Source of the DNA: Phaeoceros laevis
Taxonomy: Eukaryota; Anthocerotophyta; Anthocerotopsida; Notothyladales
Reading direction: 5' to 3'
Assembly (NCBI GenBank): GCA_049999765.1
Contig: JBNGIQ010007707.1
Coordinates: 1-64,000 of the forward strand
DNA length: 64,000 bases
In this document: positions 10,033 to 20,440 of the stretch, in pieces
Numbering within the stretch: the stretch's first letter is position 1
How the letters are laid out: each line of letters starts with the position of its first letter
Notes under the pieces: generated by a model
What the model was told of the DNA's origin: nothing
What the model saw: only the letters and a program-made list of their open reading frames with translations
Databases searched by the model: none
Translations under genes and position numbers: made by a program

Positions 10033-12120
10033 ATGGCGGAGGCATGCGATGCCGAGTACCAGTCCTTGCTTGGCTCGCCTTCACGAGATTCAACCTCACA
10101 GCACCCCTCGGCTCCCTCGTTGCTGGATGCGCATCCCGTTCTCTCTGGATCACGTAAACTCCCCTTGCCCGAATTTGTGGGTCGTGCTTCTGTCGGTGGT
10201 ATTGTGCTTGCACTTCACTAGAACTGTGTTGTCGCAACCTTGAAATCTGTTTGTGGGCGGCGTTGGAAGGTGGAATTTGGATAGCAGTTGAGCTGCTTAG
10301 GGGAAGGAGAAAGCTGGGTCTACTGAATGGATTGACAGATCTGATGCTGGAAGCAGCAGTCCTTCTGCATGGCCCTGCCCTAAATCCTCATGGGCTGTTG
10401 TAATTGCAGAAAATGCTCACGTGGGGCTTGCAGAATGGGGAGAGATGGGGTATAGAAAGTCCAATGATGCACCCAGTGTCAGGCCTCCAGATGCCGAGGT
10501 TTCTCCAAACGAAGTTCGTGACGCAGCCTCGCTTGATCCGTATCCTCAGTGGATATATGGAGCACTTGTTGCCCCAGAACCACAAGCTGCACCTCATGCA
10601 GGTGAGGAATCCGCAGGGAGCTTCCTCTCAAGACTTTTTTTTGTATGTTAGATTGTCATTTGTTGGCAGATGCAGGTGTCTGAGTACCAGTCTGAAATTC
10701 TTTGTGGCAGGGTCTGGGTACTTGAGCCAACCGCCCCCCCAGCCAAGGTGAGTAGGTTACCGAGGCATTGCATATCGACCCCCTTGCCATGTAGTGAATC
10801 AGCGTGGGTCCGGCAGCCAGGGACAGTATGTTCCATCCACATACGTGAACCAGTGTGCAGGCTCTACAAGAAGATGACATTCGAGAACTCCTTGTGGACC
10901 ATGTCAACCGAAACTGTTGTTGGGGAGGGAAGCCAGTCAAGAAGTGGGATATTAAGCAGGTTGAAGACTGTAACGTGTACATAGGAACCCTCGAGACTTT
11001 TTTTGAAGAGAGAAATATCCTCAGGGAAACAGAACCATACAAAGGAGGACCAGTGGATGGCAAAGAGCGGGGGTACATCCCAGGTCCGTGGGAGGTGGAT
11101 ATGCGGAAAGATTTTCCTTTGTTGTTCACACCAGTCAAGGAAGCATTGACACGGTTGCCACATTCAGAAGAGGTTTTGCGGTGCTCAGGTAAAAGATAGA
11201 GTGCTGTCAGACACTGGTGAGTTTAGCTGTGTTTATTTGACTACATGTGTGCTTAATCACGTCCTCTGTAGCAGACTGCTCAGGCCGTGGAGAGGTGGCC
11301 TGCCCTATTTGCAACGTTGGTCAAGACCCTGGAACGTACCGGCCAGGTGTACTGACTGAGTGTCCCGACTGTTATGGTAGAGGTCTTCTTGCTCATGAGG
11401 ATGGCTCTGACACTCGGTACGTTGGTCACTGGAATAACTTCTCTTTGCGCTTTCCTCTATGGTAAGGCTCCAGATCTTATGTTCTGATGGGGATTCGTCC
11501 TGATTGTGCAGCTGCGATAGGTGTGGTGGAGTAGGCAAGCTGCGGTGTCCGACCTGCTCCTCCCGGGGCCTTGTGAAGTGCAAAACTTGTGCTGGCAATG
11601 GAGCACTTCTTGGCCGCAAAATTCTAGTAGTGCGCTGGTGAGCCTACTGAACTTGTTTTGCAGCTTTGTGTTTCTTCTCTTTGAGCTGAACTAAACTACA
11701 GTTCTACGCTTGCCAATGGTGCGTAGGAGAACTCTCCAAAACCGAAAAGTAAGTGCTTCCAGCAATGCAGCGTCTGTCCCCGATGATATTTTCCACAAAG
11801 CACAGGGAGTTGAGCTACACAGTGGTCAGTCTTACCAGTGTCAACCCGTCCAGTTTCCCGACTCATATTGGGTCACAAAGCTTTCCTCTGATGTAATTGC
11901 GGAAAGAAGTCCTGTTCCTCCCACTGCCAGAATCATCTGCGAGAGGCACACTCTGAGCTACGTTCCTGTCACCCGAGTTGTGATGTCGCTAAAAGGCAAG
12001 TCTTTCAAGTCTTACGTGGTTGGGTTGAAGAAAGAAGTGTACATAAAAGACTACCCGTCCAGATGCTGCTGTGGATGCTTCTCCTGTCAATCCTCATGCT
12101 CTCCATGTTGTATCATGTAA
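10033..12120 (+). CDS. SSUH2-like protein with four CxxC zinc-ribbon (DnaJ-type) motifs
   Basis: Similar to animal ssu-2/SSUH2, a poorly understood protein with a DnaJ-like cysteine-rich centre. Seven exons: 10033-10153, 10410-10601, 10711-10747, 10854-11188, 11275-11416 (or from 11272), 11512-11637, 11727-12120. Their total is 1347 bases, giving 448 residues with consistent phases. After a low-complexity N terminus comes the conserved block LQEDDIRELLVDHV, CCWGGKPVK, TLETFFEERN, PYKGGPVDG, GYIPGPWEVDM. The cysteine centre follows: CSGRGEVACPIC, CPDCYGRG, CDRCGGVGKLRCPTC, CKTCAGNGALL. The C-terminal half has RHTLSYVPVTRVVMSLKGKS and KEVYIKDYPSRCCCGC. It ends CSPCCIM, which fits a CaaX prenylation box with nearby cysteines that could be palmitoylated. 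The small exon 3 and the start of exon 4 are the least certain. Membrane attachment is inferred. Confidence 0.85.
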
Positions 12121-14455
12121 ACCGTATATATCCCCTGTAGCTTTCCCCATGGGCCATTTCTCAGTTGGTTGAAGTTTGGAGTGCAACGTATTTGCTATCT
12201 TCCCTTTTGATTACAAGGGTAGGAGGGAGTGCAGCCGGATCTGGTTCCTGTCCTCCTCCAGATGTACTGCTTTGGAAGTTTTGTAAACAGTGTGACATGC
12301 TGTATACAACTCCCGCAACAGCAGCTGTGGATGGGCTGTACCTCAACCGTGGACACAACGCTGTAAAGCTCTCGCAGCTGGTTCTGGAGATGTCATCTCG
12401 TGGGTTGAAGAGAATTGTCAGCAGCAGCCTAGGCTGGATCACGACGCCTGCATGATGCTTCATCTCCTGAAGCATGTGTTGTATGGCTGGCGGTGGAACA
12501 TATTCATGGCTCAGTCAACAGAGTGTCAGCGGTGGTTATCCATACTGGCCAATTTGGAGAGGCTCGTGCACGTTCGTGAATCTGTCACAATGCCAGCAGG
12601 CTCGACTTTGGTAGAGAACCCATCAGAGCTTCTTGGGTGGGGTCGAGACCCTGACTCGGAAATGCTTTCACAGAAAATAGACATCTACCGTGTGAACTAC
12701 GTCAGGTGAAGATGCTTTTCCGCAAGCTACAGGCTTTCCCTTTTCTACAAAAGCTCCCGAGCTGCTGGCATCCACAACCCCATGGTTGCATATGCCATTA
12801 CATATGCTATTTTAGAATTGGATCATTCCAGCACCCCGTCTCACACTTCGAGGTCCAACTCGTCAAATTCGAGGAGAGGAAGAAATCAAAACAGCATGCA
12901 ACTCGTGAGTTATGACTTCAAAATTCTTCCTCGCCTCGATGATGGACGCCTGCCGCCAGCTCCAAATGCAATGCACCCAAACAACAAACGACCTGTTGTT
13001 CTTCTGCCGACCATTTGCATCGGCGGCTCAAACCACGGCTCCTAAGTCTACTTCTCTCCACAAGCCTGCATTTCGCCTGATATTTGCTATGCTCCGCTAC
13101 GATGCCCATCATTGCCAGGGGTGATGACATTCAGGGCCACTTGCTCGACACGTGTAAGAAACTCGTACCTTGGTGACACGGCCCTATTTTAAGCAATTTA
13201 TCTGAGCGTAATTCCGTGCAAATCAAATGCCTGTGGTTTTTGGCGGCTATAAGACAAGCTCGGGCTTTCCAGTTGCAACAGTGGACTTGACTCGCCGCAA
13301 AGGCCTATTGGCCAGGTTGCTTGTTTGATTTACAAGAGTACCCCCAATCAGTTCATTTGATAATATTGCCGCTACAGAAGATCCGTATTCTTTCTGCCAG
13401 GGCCACAACAAGCGGTGAAAGCCTTGCTCGGTGAAAGCCTTGCTCGGTGAAGAGCGCCAGGGTCGAATGACCTGGTACACCAAGTGCACGTTGTCATGCC
13501 TTCTTGTCGGCGGTTGAGATAAGATATGCTCCCCGCTATTGGAACAAGCATAGCTTGCAGTATGATGGAGGCGTCTATGTATGTATGATGGACTCTTGTG
13601 GCCCGAAAACTTGAGAAAAACTCCTGTAACGGCCGCGGTGGTTGGGACAGTGGTTGTGCCAGGCTACATTACAAACCAGAAGCATACATTGTACCTGCTG
13701 TGGGGTCGCTGGCCCGGCTACCTTTCTTGTGAATGATTTTTGGCTCCTTCCGCAAGCCAAGTCCCTCCATATATGCCTTTGCAAGAAGAGAACGCAAACA
13801 AGTTGTGCACTCACATCACTTTCCTTCACAAAAGTAAGACATAAGAATAAGGACGTGGACTAGATAATTCGGCCAAGGTGAAATCCGTAAATAAATAATC
13901 CAGCCTTTCTCGGTGGGAAGCAAGAACTTTGAGGGAGAAGAACCCACTTGAGTTGCAAGGGAGGCGCTCTACACATTTACAAGTCCCATGAGAAAAAAAC
14001 AAAAGCACATGGCAATTGTATTGTGGATAGTGATGGATTCCCATCATTGCACTCACACAATATGATTGAGCACCATTTTCTAAAGACACTTGTATATTCA
14101 AACAAGGTCTTGGTTATTTTTTCAATTCTTTTCTTTCATGTCTTGGCTTGGTACCACGGTAAGTGGATGTTACACTATTATTTCTTATCATGCAAGCCTA
14201 TTTCTAATATCTTTGGAGAAAGAAGAAAATAGTGTTGTTGTAATGAACCACGGAAAGAAACCACGCCCGTAGAAAGACGTGTTACTCTAGAGCTCTTACA
14301 ATCTATTCATTCATAGAGTGCTCTTCTAACATAGATACATGATGAGGCCGAGCCTCCATGGGTAGGACTCTACAAGACCTAATTTAAACATTGATCATTT
14401 TCCATCACTTTAAACATCTTCAAGCACCCACAAAAATCAAACACATGGTTGTCAC
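12121..14455. other. Gene-poor spacer after the SSUH2-like gene
   Basis: I see no supported gene. Open frames between 12165 and 12709 lack family similarity, start context and splice logic. GC falls towards the right end, where the repeat arrays begin. Confidence 0.4.
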
Positions 14456-14850
14456 AACGATGCATACTGCATGTGGTGTAGATCCTCTTGAATGCCCTTC
14501 AAATTGCCCATTATACCCAATGTAAGAAGTTCAGGTCAGTGGCATGTATGCCACATGTAGGTTAGCGGCAAGTATGTCACATGTAGGTCAATTGCTATGG
14601 TCAATTGCTATCATGCATACTGCATGTGATATAGATCCTCTCGAATGCCCTTAGAGATAGCCCACTATGTCACATGTAGGTCAATTGCTATGGTCAATTG
14701 CTATCATGCATACTGCATGTGATGTAGATCCTCTCGAATGGCCTTAGAGATAGCCCACTATACCCGATGTAAGAAGTTCCGGTCAGTAGCATGTATGCCA
14801 CATGTAGGTCAATGGCAAGTATGCCACATGTAGGTCGGTTGCTATCAAGT
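14456..14850. repeat. Tandem/composite repeat, 93-bp units within a larger duplication
   Basis: A unit beginning TCAATTGCTATGG and containing CATGCATACTGCATGTG and AGATCCTCTCGAATG starts at 14588 and again at 14681, a 93-base period. Older partial copies flank it: the block CCAATGTAAGAA...GCATGTATGCCACATGTAGG near 14520-14570 returns near 14765-14815. Probably satellite-like DNA; no coding content. Confidence 0.85.
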
Positions 14851-15254
14851 CACATTTTCGTGAGTTGTTCCAATTGTGGTTGTTCCAATTGTGTTCAGGG
14901 ACTCTTCTTCGTTCTATTAAAAAAACAAAGAGAAGGATCTACCTTCTCAATAATTAGGGTGCCTGAAGTTTTCTTGTGGAGTTTCCTATGCAAATCACAA
15001 GTAAAAATGCATGATCTCAAGTACAACCATTGCATGCCCATAAAAAAATGAAAATGCGTATATCTTGTATTCAACATGTTATGCACAAAATTAGTTCAAC
15101 TTATGGCTTTAACGAGATTGTAATTTTAGCTGCTAGTGGTGGCTAACCTAGCAATAACTAGTAATCACTAGTAACTAAACTAACCAACATCACGTGCGAC
15201 ATGTTCAACCATTACAAACTTTTGAGGATTTGTTAGGCGAATGTGTGTGTGGTC

Positions 15255-15494
15255 TTTAAGGGAATGTGTGTGTGGTCGTGACCTAAGGAAGAGTTGGCAA
15301 TTGGCTGGATCCTTTAAGGGAATGTGTGTGTGGTCTTGACTTAAGGAAGAGTTGGCAACTGGCTAGATCCGTTAAGGGAATGTGTGTGTGGTCCTGACTT
15401 AAGGAGGAGTCGGCAACTGCTGAATCCTTTAAGGGAAATTGAGTGTGTGTGTGTGGTTCTGACTTAAGGAAGAGTCGGCAAGTGGCTTGATCCT
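15255..15494. repeat. Tandem repeat, about four copies of a 57-66 bp unit
   Basis: Copies starting near 15256, 15313, 15371 and 15427 share TTTAAGGGAATGTGTGTGTG, then GACTTAAGGAAGAG, GGCAACTGGC and GATCC. Copies differ by a few substitutions and by TG dinucleotide length. There are no spacers between copies, so this is a minisatellite and not a CRISPR-like array. Confidence 0.9.
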
Positions 15495-15863
15495 TAACTG
15501 CCGTTACTCCTTTGAAGATATTGGGCACTACTTGGAGTCACCTTGGCAAATGTAAGTGATTACAATAAGATTTTACAGGAAACAAAATAAGGAGTGAACT
15601 TGAAAATTTGATAAATGTCGTAGGAGCCCCCATATGAACTTTCTGTAAGTAGAGAGTCCCAACCTTAGGCAGCTTTCTACTCTTCATAACTCAATAGAAG
15701 GAGATAGTTATTAGGTTAGACTAATGAACAAATCCTAGAGTGGTAGTTATAACAAATAACTACCACCTCCTATATAATAATGTAAGGAGGCCCTCCTCCC
15801 CTCCCCTCCCGCCACTACTCCCCTCCCTCCGCTTTCGCTCCCCTCCCCTCCCGCCGCCCTGCT

Positions 15864-16263
15864 NNNNNNNNNNNNNNNNNNNNNNNNNNNNNNNNNNNNN
15901 NNNNNNNNNNNNNNNNNNNNNNNNNNNNNNNNNNNNNNNNNNNNNNNNNNNNNNNNNNNNNNNNNNNNNNNNNNNNNNNNNNNNNNNNNNNNNNNNNNNN
16001 NNNNNNNNNNNNNNNNNNNNNNNNNNNNNNNNNNNNNNNNNNNNNNNNNNNNNNNNNNNNNNNNNNNNNNNNNNNNNNNNNNNNNNNNNNNNNNNNNNNN
16101 NNNNNNNNNNNNNNNNNNNNNNNNNNNNNNNNNNNNNNNNNNNNNNNNNNNNNNNNNNNNNNNNNNNNNNNNNNNNNNNNNNNNNNNNNNNNNNNNNNNN
16201 NNNNNNNNNNNNNNNNNNNNNNNNNNNNNNNNNNNNNNNNNNNNNNNNNNNNNNNNNNNNNNN
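15864..16263. other. Assembly gap (400 N)
   Basis: Run of undetermined bases flanked on both sides by C/T-rich low-complexity sequence (CTCCCCTCCC on the left, CTGCTCCCGCTCCC on the right), which is the likely reason assembly failed. The BYPASS1-like pseudogene runs into its right edge. Confidence 0.95.
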
Positions 16264-16838
16264 CCGCCCTTGCTCCCTGCTGCTCCCGCTCCCGCTACCC
16301 TGCCGCTCCCGCTGCCCTCATTCCTCTGGATTGCATCCATGCAATCCAACAGCGCAGCCCTGGTTCGTGCGGCCTGCACCTCCATGGTGCGCTCCTCCTC
16401 CTGCCCTGGCCCCAGAGCGTGCAATGCCACCTGCACCGCTGGCTCCAGCGCGTGGAATGGCACCGGCCCCAGCGCGTGCAATGCGCATGCCACCTCCAGC
16501 AGGCGCTGGTAAGTCACGAGCTCCCCCAACGCCACCGTGAGCTCCCCCAATGCCTTCTCCACCAAGCGCTGGTAGGTCATAAGCTCCTCCCACGCCTCCA
16601 ACACAACCTTGCAGAAGTCGAGCACCTTGCCGTTGTCGTCCACGTAGTAGTGCATCCAGCACTCATCCACCTCCTAGTGCCCCTGCAGACGCGGCAACAG
16701 CGCATCCACCTCGTGGTGCGTCTCCAGCACCACAGCCATGGCCTCCTGCAGCTAGGGCAAGGTGAAGAAGGCGGCGTCCGCGGCAGTCTCCAGGGCCTCC
16801 AGGCGGGACGCCAGGTTCCTCGCGAAGGAGCGCACCAT
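16264..16838 (-). pseudogene. BYPASS1-like pseudogene, N-terminal half
   Basis: Resembles plant BPS1/BYPASS1 proteins, which restrain a root-derived mobile signal. Read on the minus strand from an ATG at 16838: MVRSFARNLASRLEALETA, then after an in-frame TAG at codon 29 (16754-16752) LQEAMAVVLETHHEVDALL, then a second TAG at codon 55 (16676-16674) followed by DECWMHYYVDDNGKVLDFC and YQRLVEKALGEL. The order and spacing match the BPS1 N terminus (ETH, DEKW, Y.D...K.LD.C). Past this, near-repeats such as ALGEL/VALGEL and HALGP suggest local sequence expansion. The frame runs into the 400-N gap. Two stops and the break make it non-functional as assembled. The matching C-terminal half lies nearby in the opposite orientation. 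Confidence 0.65.
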
Positions 16839-17088
16839 GGTTCCTCGGTTCTTTTGCCCAGGGGATAACAAGGCCGAGATGTAGAATACTAATAATAAGC
16901 GTGTCCTGCCATGCATGTAAGGGGTATTATTCTTGACGCCGTGACAACATCAGTTCACTCTTGCAAGAGCCAACAACAGTAGATTCCAAATGAGGGCACG
17001 TGGTGCTAAATGATCCCCACAGAAATATTCAATTGCAATTGTTAAGGGGAGGGGATCACCCAGACGAGGGACTAGTGAAAATATCAAT

Positions 17089-17588
17089 GTGAGGGAGGGA
17101 GGGAAGCTGATGATAGTAGGGTCCGGAGCAGGCCTCGGGGTACGTCGGCAAACAATTAAAATGCGCCGGCACCCCTCCTCGGCTCTGCACTCCTTGACCC
17201 ACAAGGTTTTGATGCACAGGGTGAAGGAGGAGATGGAGCGGCCTAGGGGCTCAGCCTTCCATCGGTGCCCTCTGCTGAAGGAGCTGAAAAACGTGGGCAT
17301 GGCCGTCACCAAGGCGCACCATTTCCTCGACTCCTTGTTCTCCCCCGGAACAAGCTTCCTCTTTCGGAGGAAGAAATCAATGACCTTGAGAAGCTGGTTG
17401 AAATCATCGGGGCCTCCGCAACAGAACTGCAATCAAGGACACTGGCCTTGGAGCAGCAGATCGAGGACCTGCTTGAGTCTCTCCTCACAAATCGGTCTCT
17501 TGTCACGAATTGGATCACTGTCCTTGATTGTCTCACTAGTGTCTCAAGGTTGAATTTAATTCGCCTTTTTAAGTTCGAAGGGAACTGA
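17089..17588 (+). pseudogene. BYPASS1-like pseudogene, C-terminal half, frameshifted
   Basis: On the plus strand the first frame gives ALHSLTHKVLMHRVKEEME and LLKELKNVGMAVTKAHHFLD. Near 17350-17360 the similarity moves to another frame, LPLSEEEINDLEKLVEIIG, then TELQSRTLALEQQIEDLLES, a coiled coil like the BPS1 C terminus. One insertion or deletion is therefore needed. With the minus-strand half at 16264-16838 this would make one whole BPS1-like protein, but the halves face each other in opposite orientation, so the gene was broken by inversion or by misassembly. Confidence 0.55.
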
Positions 17589-18946
17589 TGAGTAAGTAGA
17601 CCAATGGTTTGTTTGCTCAGTTGTGCTTTGCATGGTCTTAATCGGGTCCAGATGTTCGGACAAAATGTAGCAGGAAGGTCTGCTCCAGGCCACTTCTCTC
17701 TCTAGCCTAAAGGAAGCTCCCCAGCCAACCCTTATGGACAGGGGGGGCAGCTTAGACCTGCCAGCCAAACCCTGGCTTAGACCCGCCCGTCAAGGAGTTG
17801 TTGCCAGCGGGAGGCAATTGTCAAACGAGTCCGCAAAGACATTGCATGTAAAGCTGAGACAGCTAGACATAGGCCTACATAATTTGCCTGAGTATAGATA
17901 GTGAGCTAAGTAGACTAATCCTGAATTTTCAGCCTCAATGTTGCAAAGTGCCCCCTTGGCAATGAACACATGGCAAATACGCAACAGCTCAAACACGGTA
18001 GTAGGGTTAAAGCAGTAGGGTTAAGCGGCTTCTTCCACTCAACAACAAACTGGTACACATCAATCTAAATTAGAGGAAAGGTGTGAAAATACCAGCTTGA
18101 GGCTTGCGATGGTAATTGTTAGCAGGAAAAATCTGAGCCATGTTTACCTCCGCCAGATACCAACCAGGGCTGCAAGAGTTAGCAGACCAAGAGGTCACTT
18201 TCACTATGTTCAACATCAATCTTATGCTGAGAGGGAAGTGGTTAATAAAGTCCAATTGCTTTTACCTTATTAATTATGATTTAAAAGTAACTACAAAACT
18301 CAAACAAATTTAGGACAAAAAAGCTTAAACTAAGCAACGTTAAGATTCGTTTAGGGTTATACGAACGTTCAATTTGTATGTCCTAAAAAGGTTGTACGTT
18401 TAGGGATGTAAAATTTGCACAAACTTTAGATGTTTATTGATAAATTCTAAGTCTAACATTAGGTTAGAAATATTTATCATAACATAACTCTTGAAACCAT
18501 CTGCTATTTGATGTGACACAAGCACGATAGCATGCCCCATCCTCTTCTCGAATCAGTATTTAGGGTTGCTCTTTACTACTAGCTCTATACCATGTTCGAA
18601 ATCTAAATACATAGCAATTTGAAGTAAATGACAAAGGCAAAGACAACTATAAAATACCAAAAAGTCCATTAGAGATAGTTGCTTCAATTTCTACTACAAA
18701 TCATAACACCACTTGGAGATTGTCCATGTTCATCACTTCAACCAAAAAGGCCATGTTACACCTGTGGTATAATCGTCACCATGACCAGGCCGCAACCACG
18801 GTTGGATGCCAGGTTAGGCTAGATTAGGGTTAGGAGCTAGGCTAGGTAGACCTAGTTATGTAGACCATATCTAATCATCCCTCTAGCTGTTTCAAACTGT
18901 TGCATTCAATGCCTTCTGATGAAAAATCCACAGCTCAGCAACTCAC
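17589..18946. other. AT-rich spacer, no gene seen
   Basis: No reading frame with similarity on either strand. Composition becomes strongly AT-rich from about 18250 to 18700, as in old transposon-derived DNA. Confidence 0.4.
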
Positions 18947-19100
18947 CTGTAAAGAACTGGGGAAATTTGACGGGGAGAATTACGGCTTCTTGCAGGGCCT
19001 GCTTGGCACTCTCCAGTCCAGCAACGTCACCCCAACGCACGTTCGGTTTCTCCCTAATAATCGCCGAGTTTAGACCGGAGCGCAGCTTAGACTGTTCCGG
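18947..19100 (-). pseudogene. VPS4 (AAA ATPase) single-exon fragment
   Basis: On the minus strand: [20 protein letters not shown], then [20 protein letters not shown] and [11 protein letters not shown]. This is near-identical to the VPS4/SKD1 segment just before the Walker A motif. It ends with an intact exon-edge donor (ACAG|GTGAGT at 18947/18946). The next VPS4 exon (KRRPWRAFLLYG...) is not found nearby, and similarity stops abruptly upstream of PEQ without an acceptor. It is a captured or duplicated exon fragment, not a working ESCRT ATPase. Confidence 0.85.
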
Positions 19101-20440
19101 CATATACGGCAGTATGGAAGTAGTCTTATACCGTAGCCTGTTAGACTCCACATTCAACTAGTTGTTCTCAAAAACTCGTGCCTTCTGTGTCGGATCGGAT
19201 AACCTTTCCCTCGCATCACCTGGTGGTATGGGCTACTCATAGTCCTCACTGTTCTTTTCCGCAACCAAATCCAGCTCTTTTCCAGACCAACTACAGACTC
19301 TATCCCCGATCATGATCCTCAACAAGGCCTCTATGAAACCATAAATCTCTAGAGGTATTTCAGAATCGTACTTAAAACTCACTTATTTATGAACCTTAGG
19401 ATCAATATAGTACCTGCCCACAACATACATGCCGGGAGGCACGTGTCTCCTCCAACCGTTCCGCACCTGAAACTTGAGGCACTCTGATAGCTGAGCCTCA
19501 AATCCTTTACGTAAGGGACCAAGTGTGGCCTTATCAAGCCCGGCCAGTTCTGCATATAGAGAAATACTAGAATTCACAAGCTTTCCTCCTGCATCACTTC
19601 TACATACCCTGATGGAACAAACTCAGCTGCAGCCCAAGTACCTGAAGCCACGTTCATGAAATAAATTGGTTTTACTCTCTCTTTCTTGCAGTTTGCAATG
19701 GCATGCTCTGTGCAGTATTTGCCTCCCTACCAAGCATAACCACTCTCTTGTGTCCAAGAACTTTGAGTTAGTCCATTTCCCTTCTGATCGACTAACAACA
19801 TTGTGCACTGTTGCTGTGATTCCTTCACTTTTACCTCCACACTGAAATCAACCTTCTGCCCTCGCCGTAGATACTACCTATCCTCGTGCCGACAAAACAC
19901 ATGGCGATAAGAACCTGCTGAATCTACTTCCACTGCTTCCGGTTGTTCAATCTTAGGAGCACCTTGAGTCACAGCATCATCACTGGCCCTAACTGCCACA
20001 TTCAACGTATCACCAGCAGTACACTTTGAGTTAGAGAAAATGCCACTGTAATCAATACCCTCTCTTAAGCACATCCTCGCAATTACTGGGAAAAGGGTGC
20101 CGATGGCAATCCTCCAGGGCATCTCCTCATCCCCCTGATATGGTCTAGCTACATCAATCAGAGTAGGAATAAGATGTTTTGCTAGAACGTGTTGGCAAAG
20201 ATCAAAGAGACCTTTGCTGAAATGGAACTTATTGTGTTCCGGATCTCTATCGCTCATCAAACTGATATCAACGAACGGTTGGGTCGCAATAAAAACGTCC
20301 CTCGTGTAGGAGCTAGCAGGATTTGCAAATACGTCCTCACGTTCTCTTTTCGTGGAAGAATCGGGACTAGGCTTATTAGGCTTCACTGGCATTGGACTCG
20401 GAGTGTCATTGCTACCCTGCCCTAAAGTCATTGCGCTCAA
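19101..20440 (-). pseudogene. Decayed reading frame of unknown family
   Basis: The minus strand carries protein-like stretches broken by stops and frameshifts. One is a 188-codon open segment (20440-19877) with PFVDISLMSDRDPEHNKFHF and GTLFPVIARMCLREGIDYSG. Next is ERVKPIYFMNVASGTWAAAE near 19690-19630, then GWRRHVPPGMYVVGRYYIDP (19445-19383 region). Last is a frame with at least two stops that runs into the VPS4 fragment. I do not recognise the family. The whole looks like one degraded gene or transposon-carried gene ending in the VPS4 piece. Confidence 0.4.

Noticed and set aside
12165-12709. Two consecutive open frames after the SSUH2-like gene
   Set aside because: No family similarity, no splice chain between them, and the SSUH2-like protein already ends naturally upstream.
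15255-15494. CRISPR-like array
   Set aside because: Copies are adjacent with no unique spacers, differ in length, and the genome is eukaryotic; it is a minisatellite.
15740-16540. Long frames running through the 400-N gap
   Set aside because: They exist only because N codons are not stops, and the left part is CT-rich low-complexity sequence.
16264-16838. TAG read-through or recoding in the BYPASS1-like frame
   Set aside because: Two TAGs, a later frameshift in the other half and the broken layout fit a pseudogene; no other gene here uses TAG as sense.
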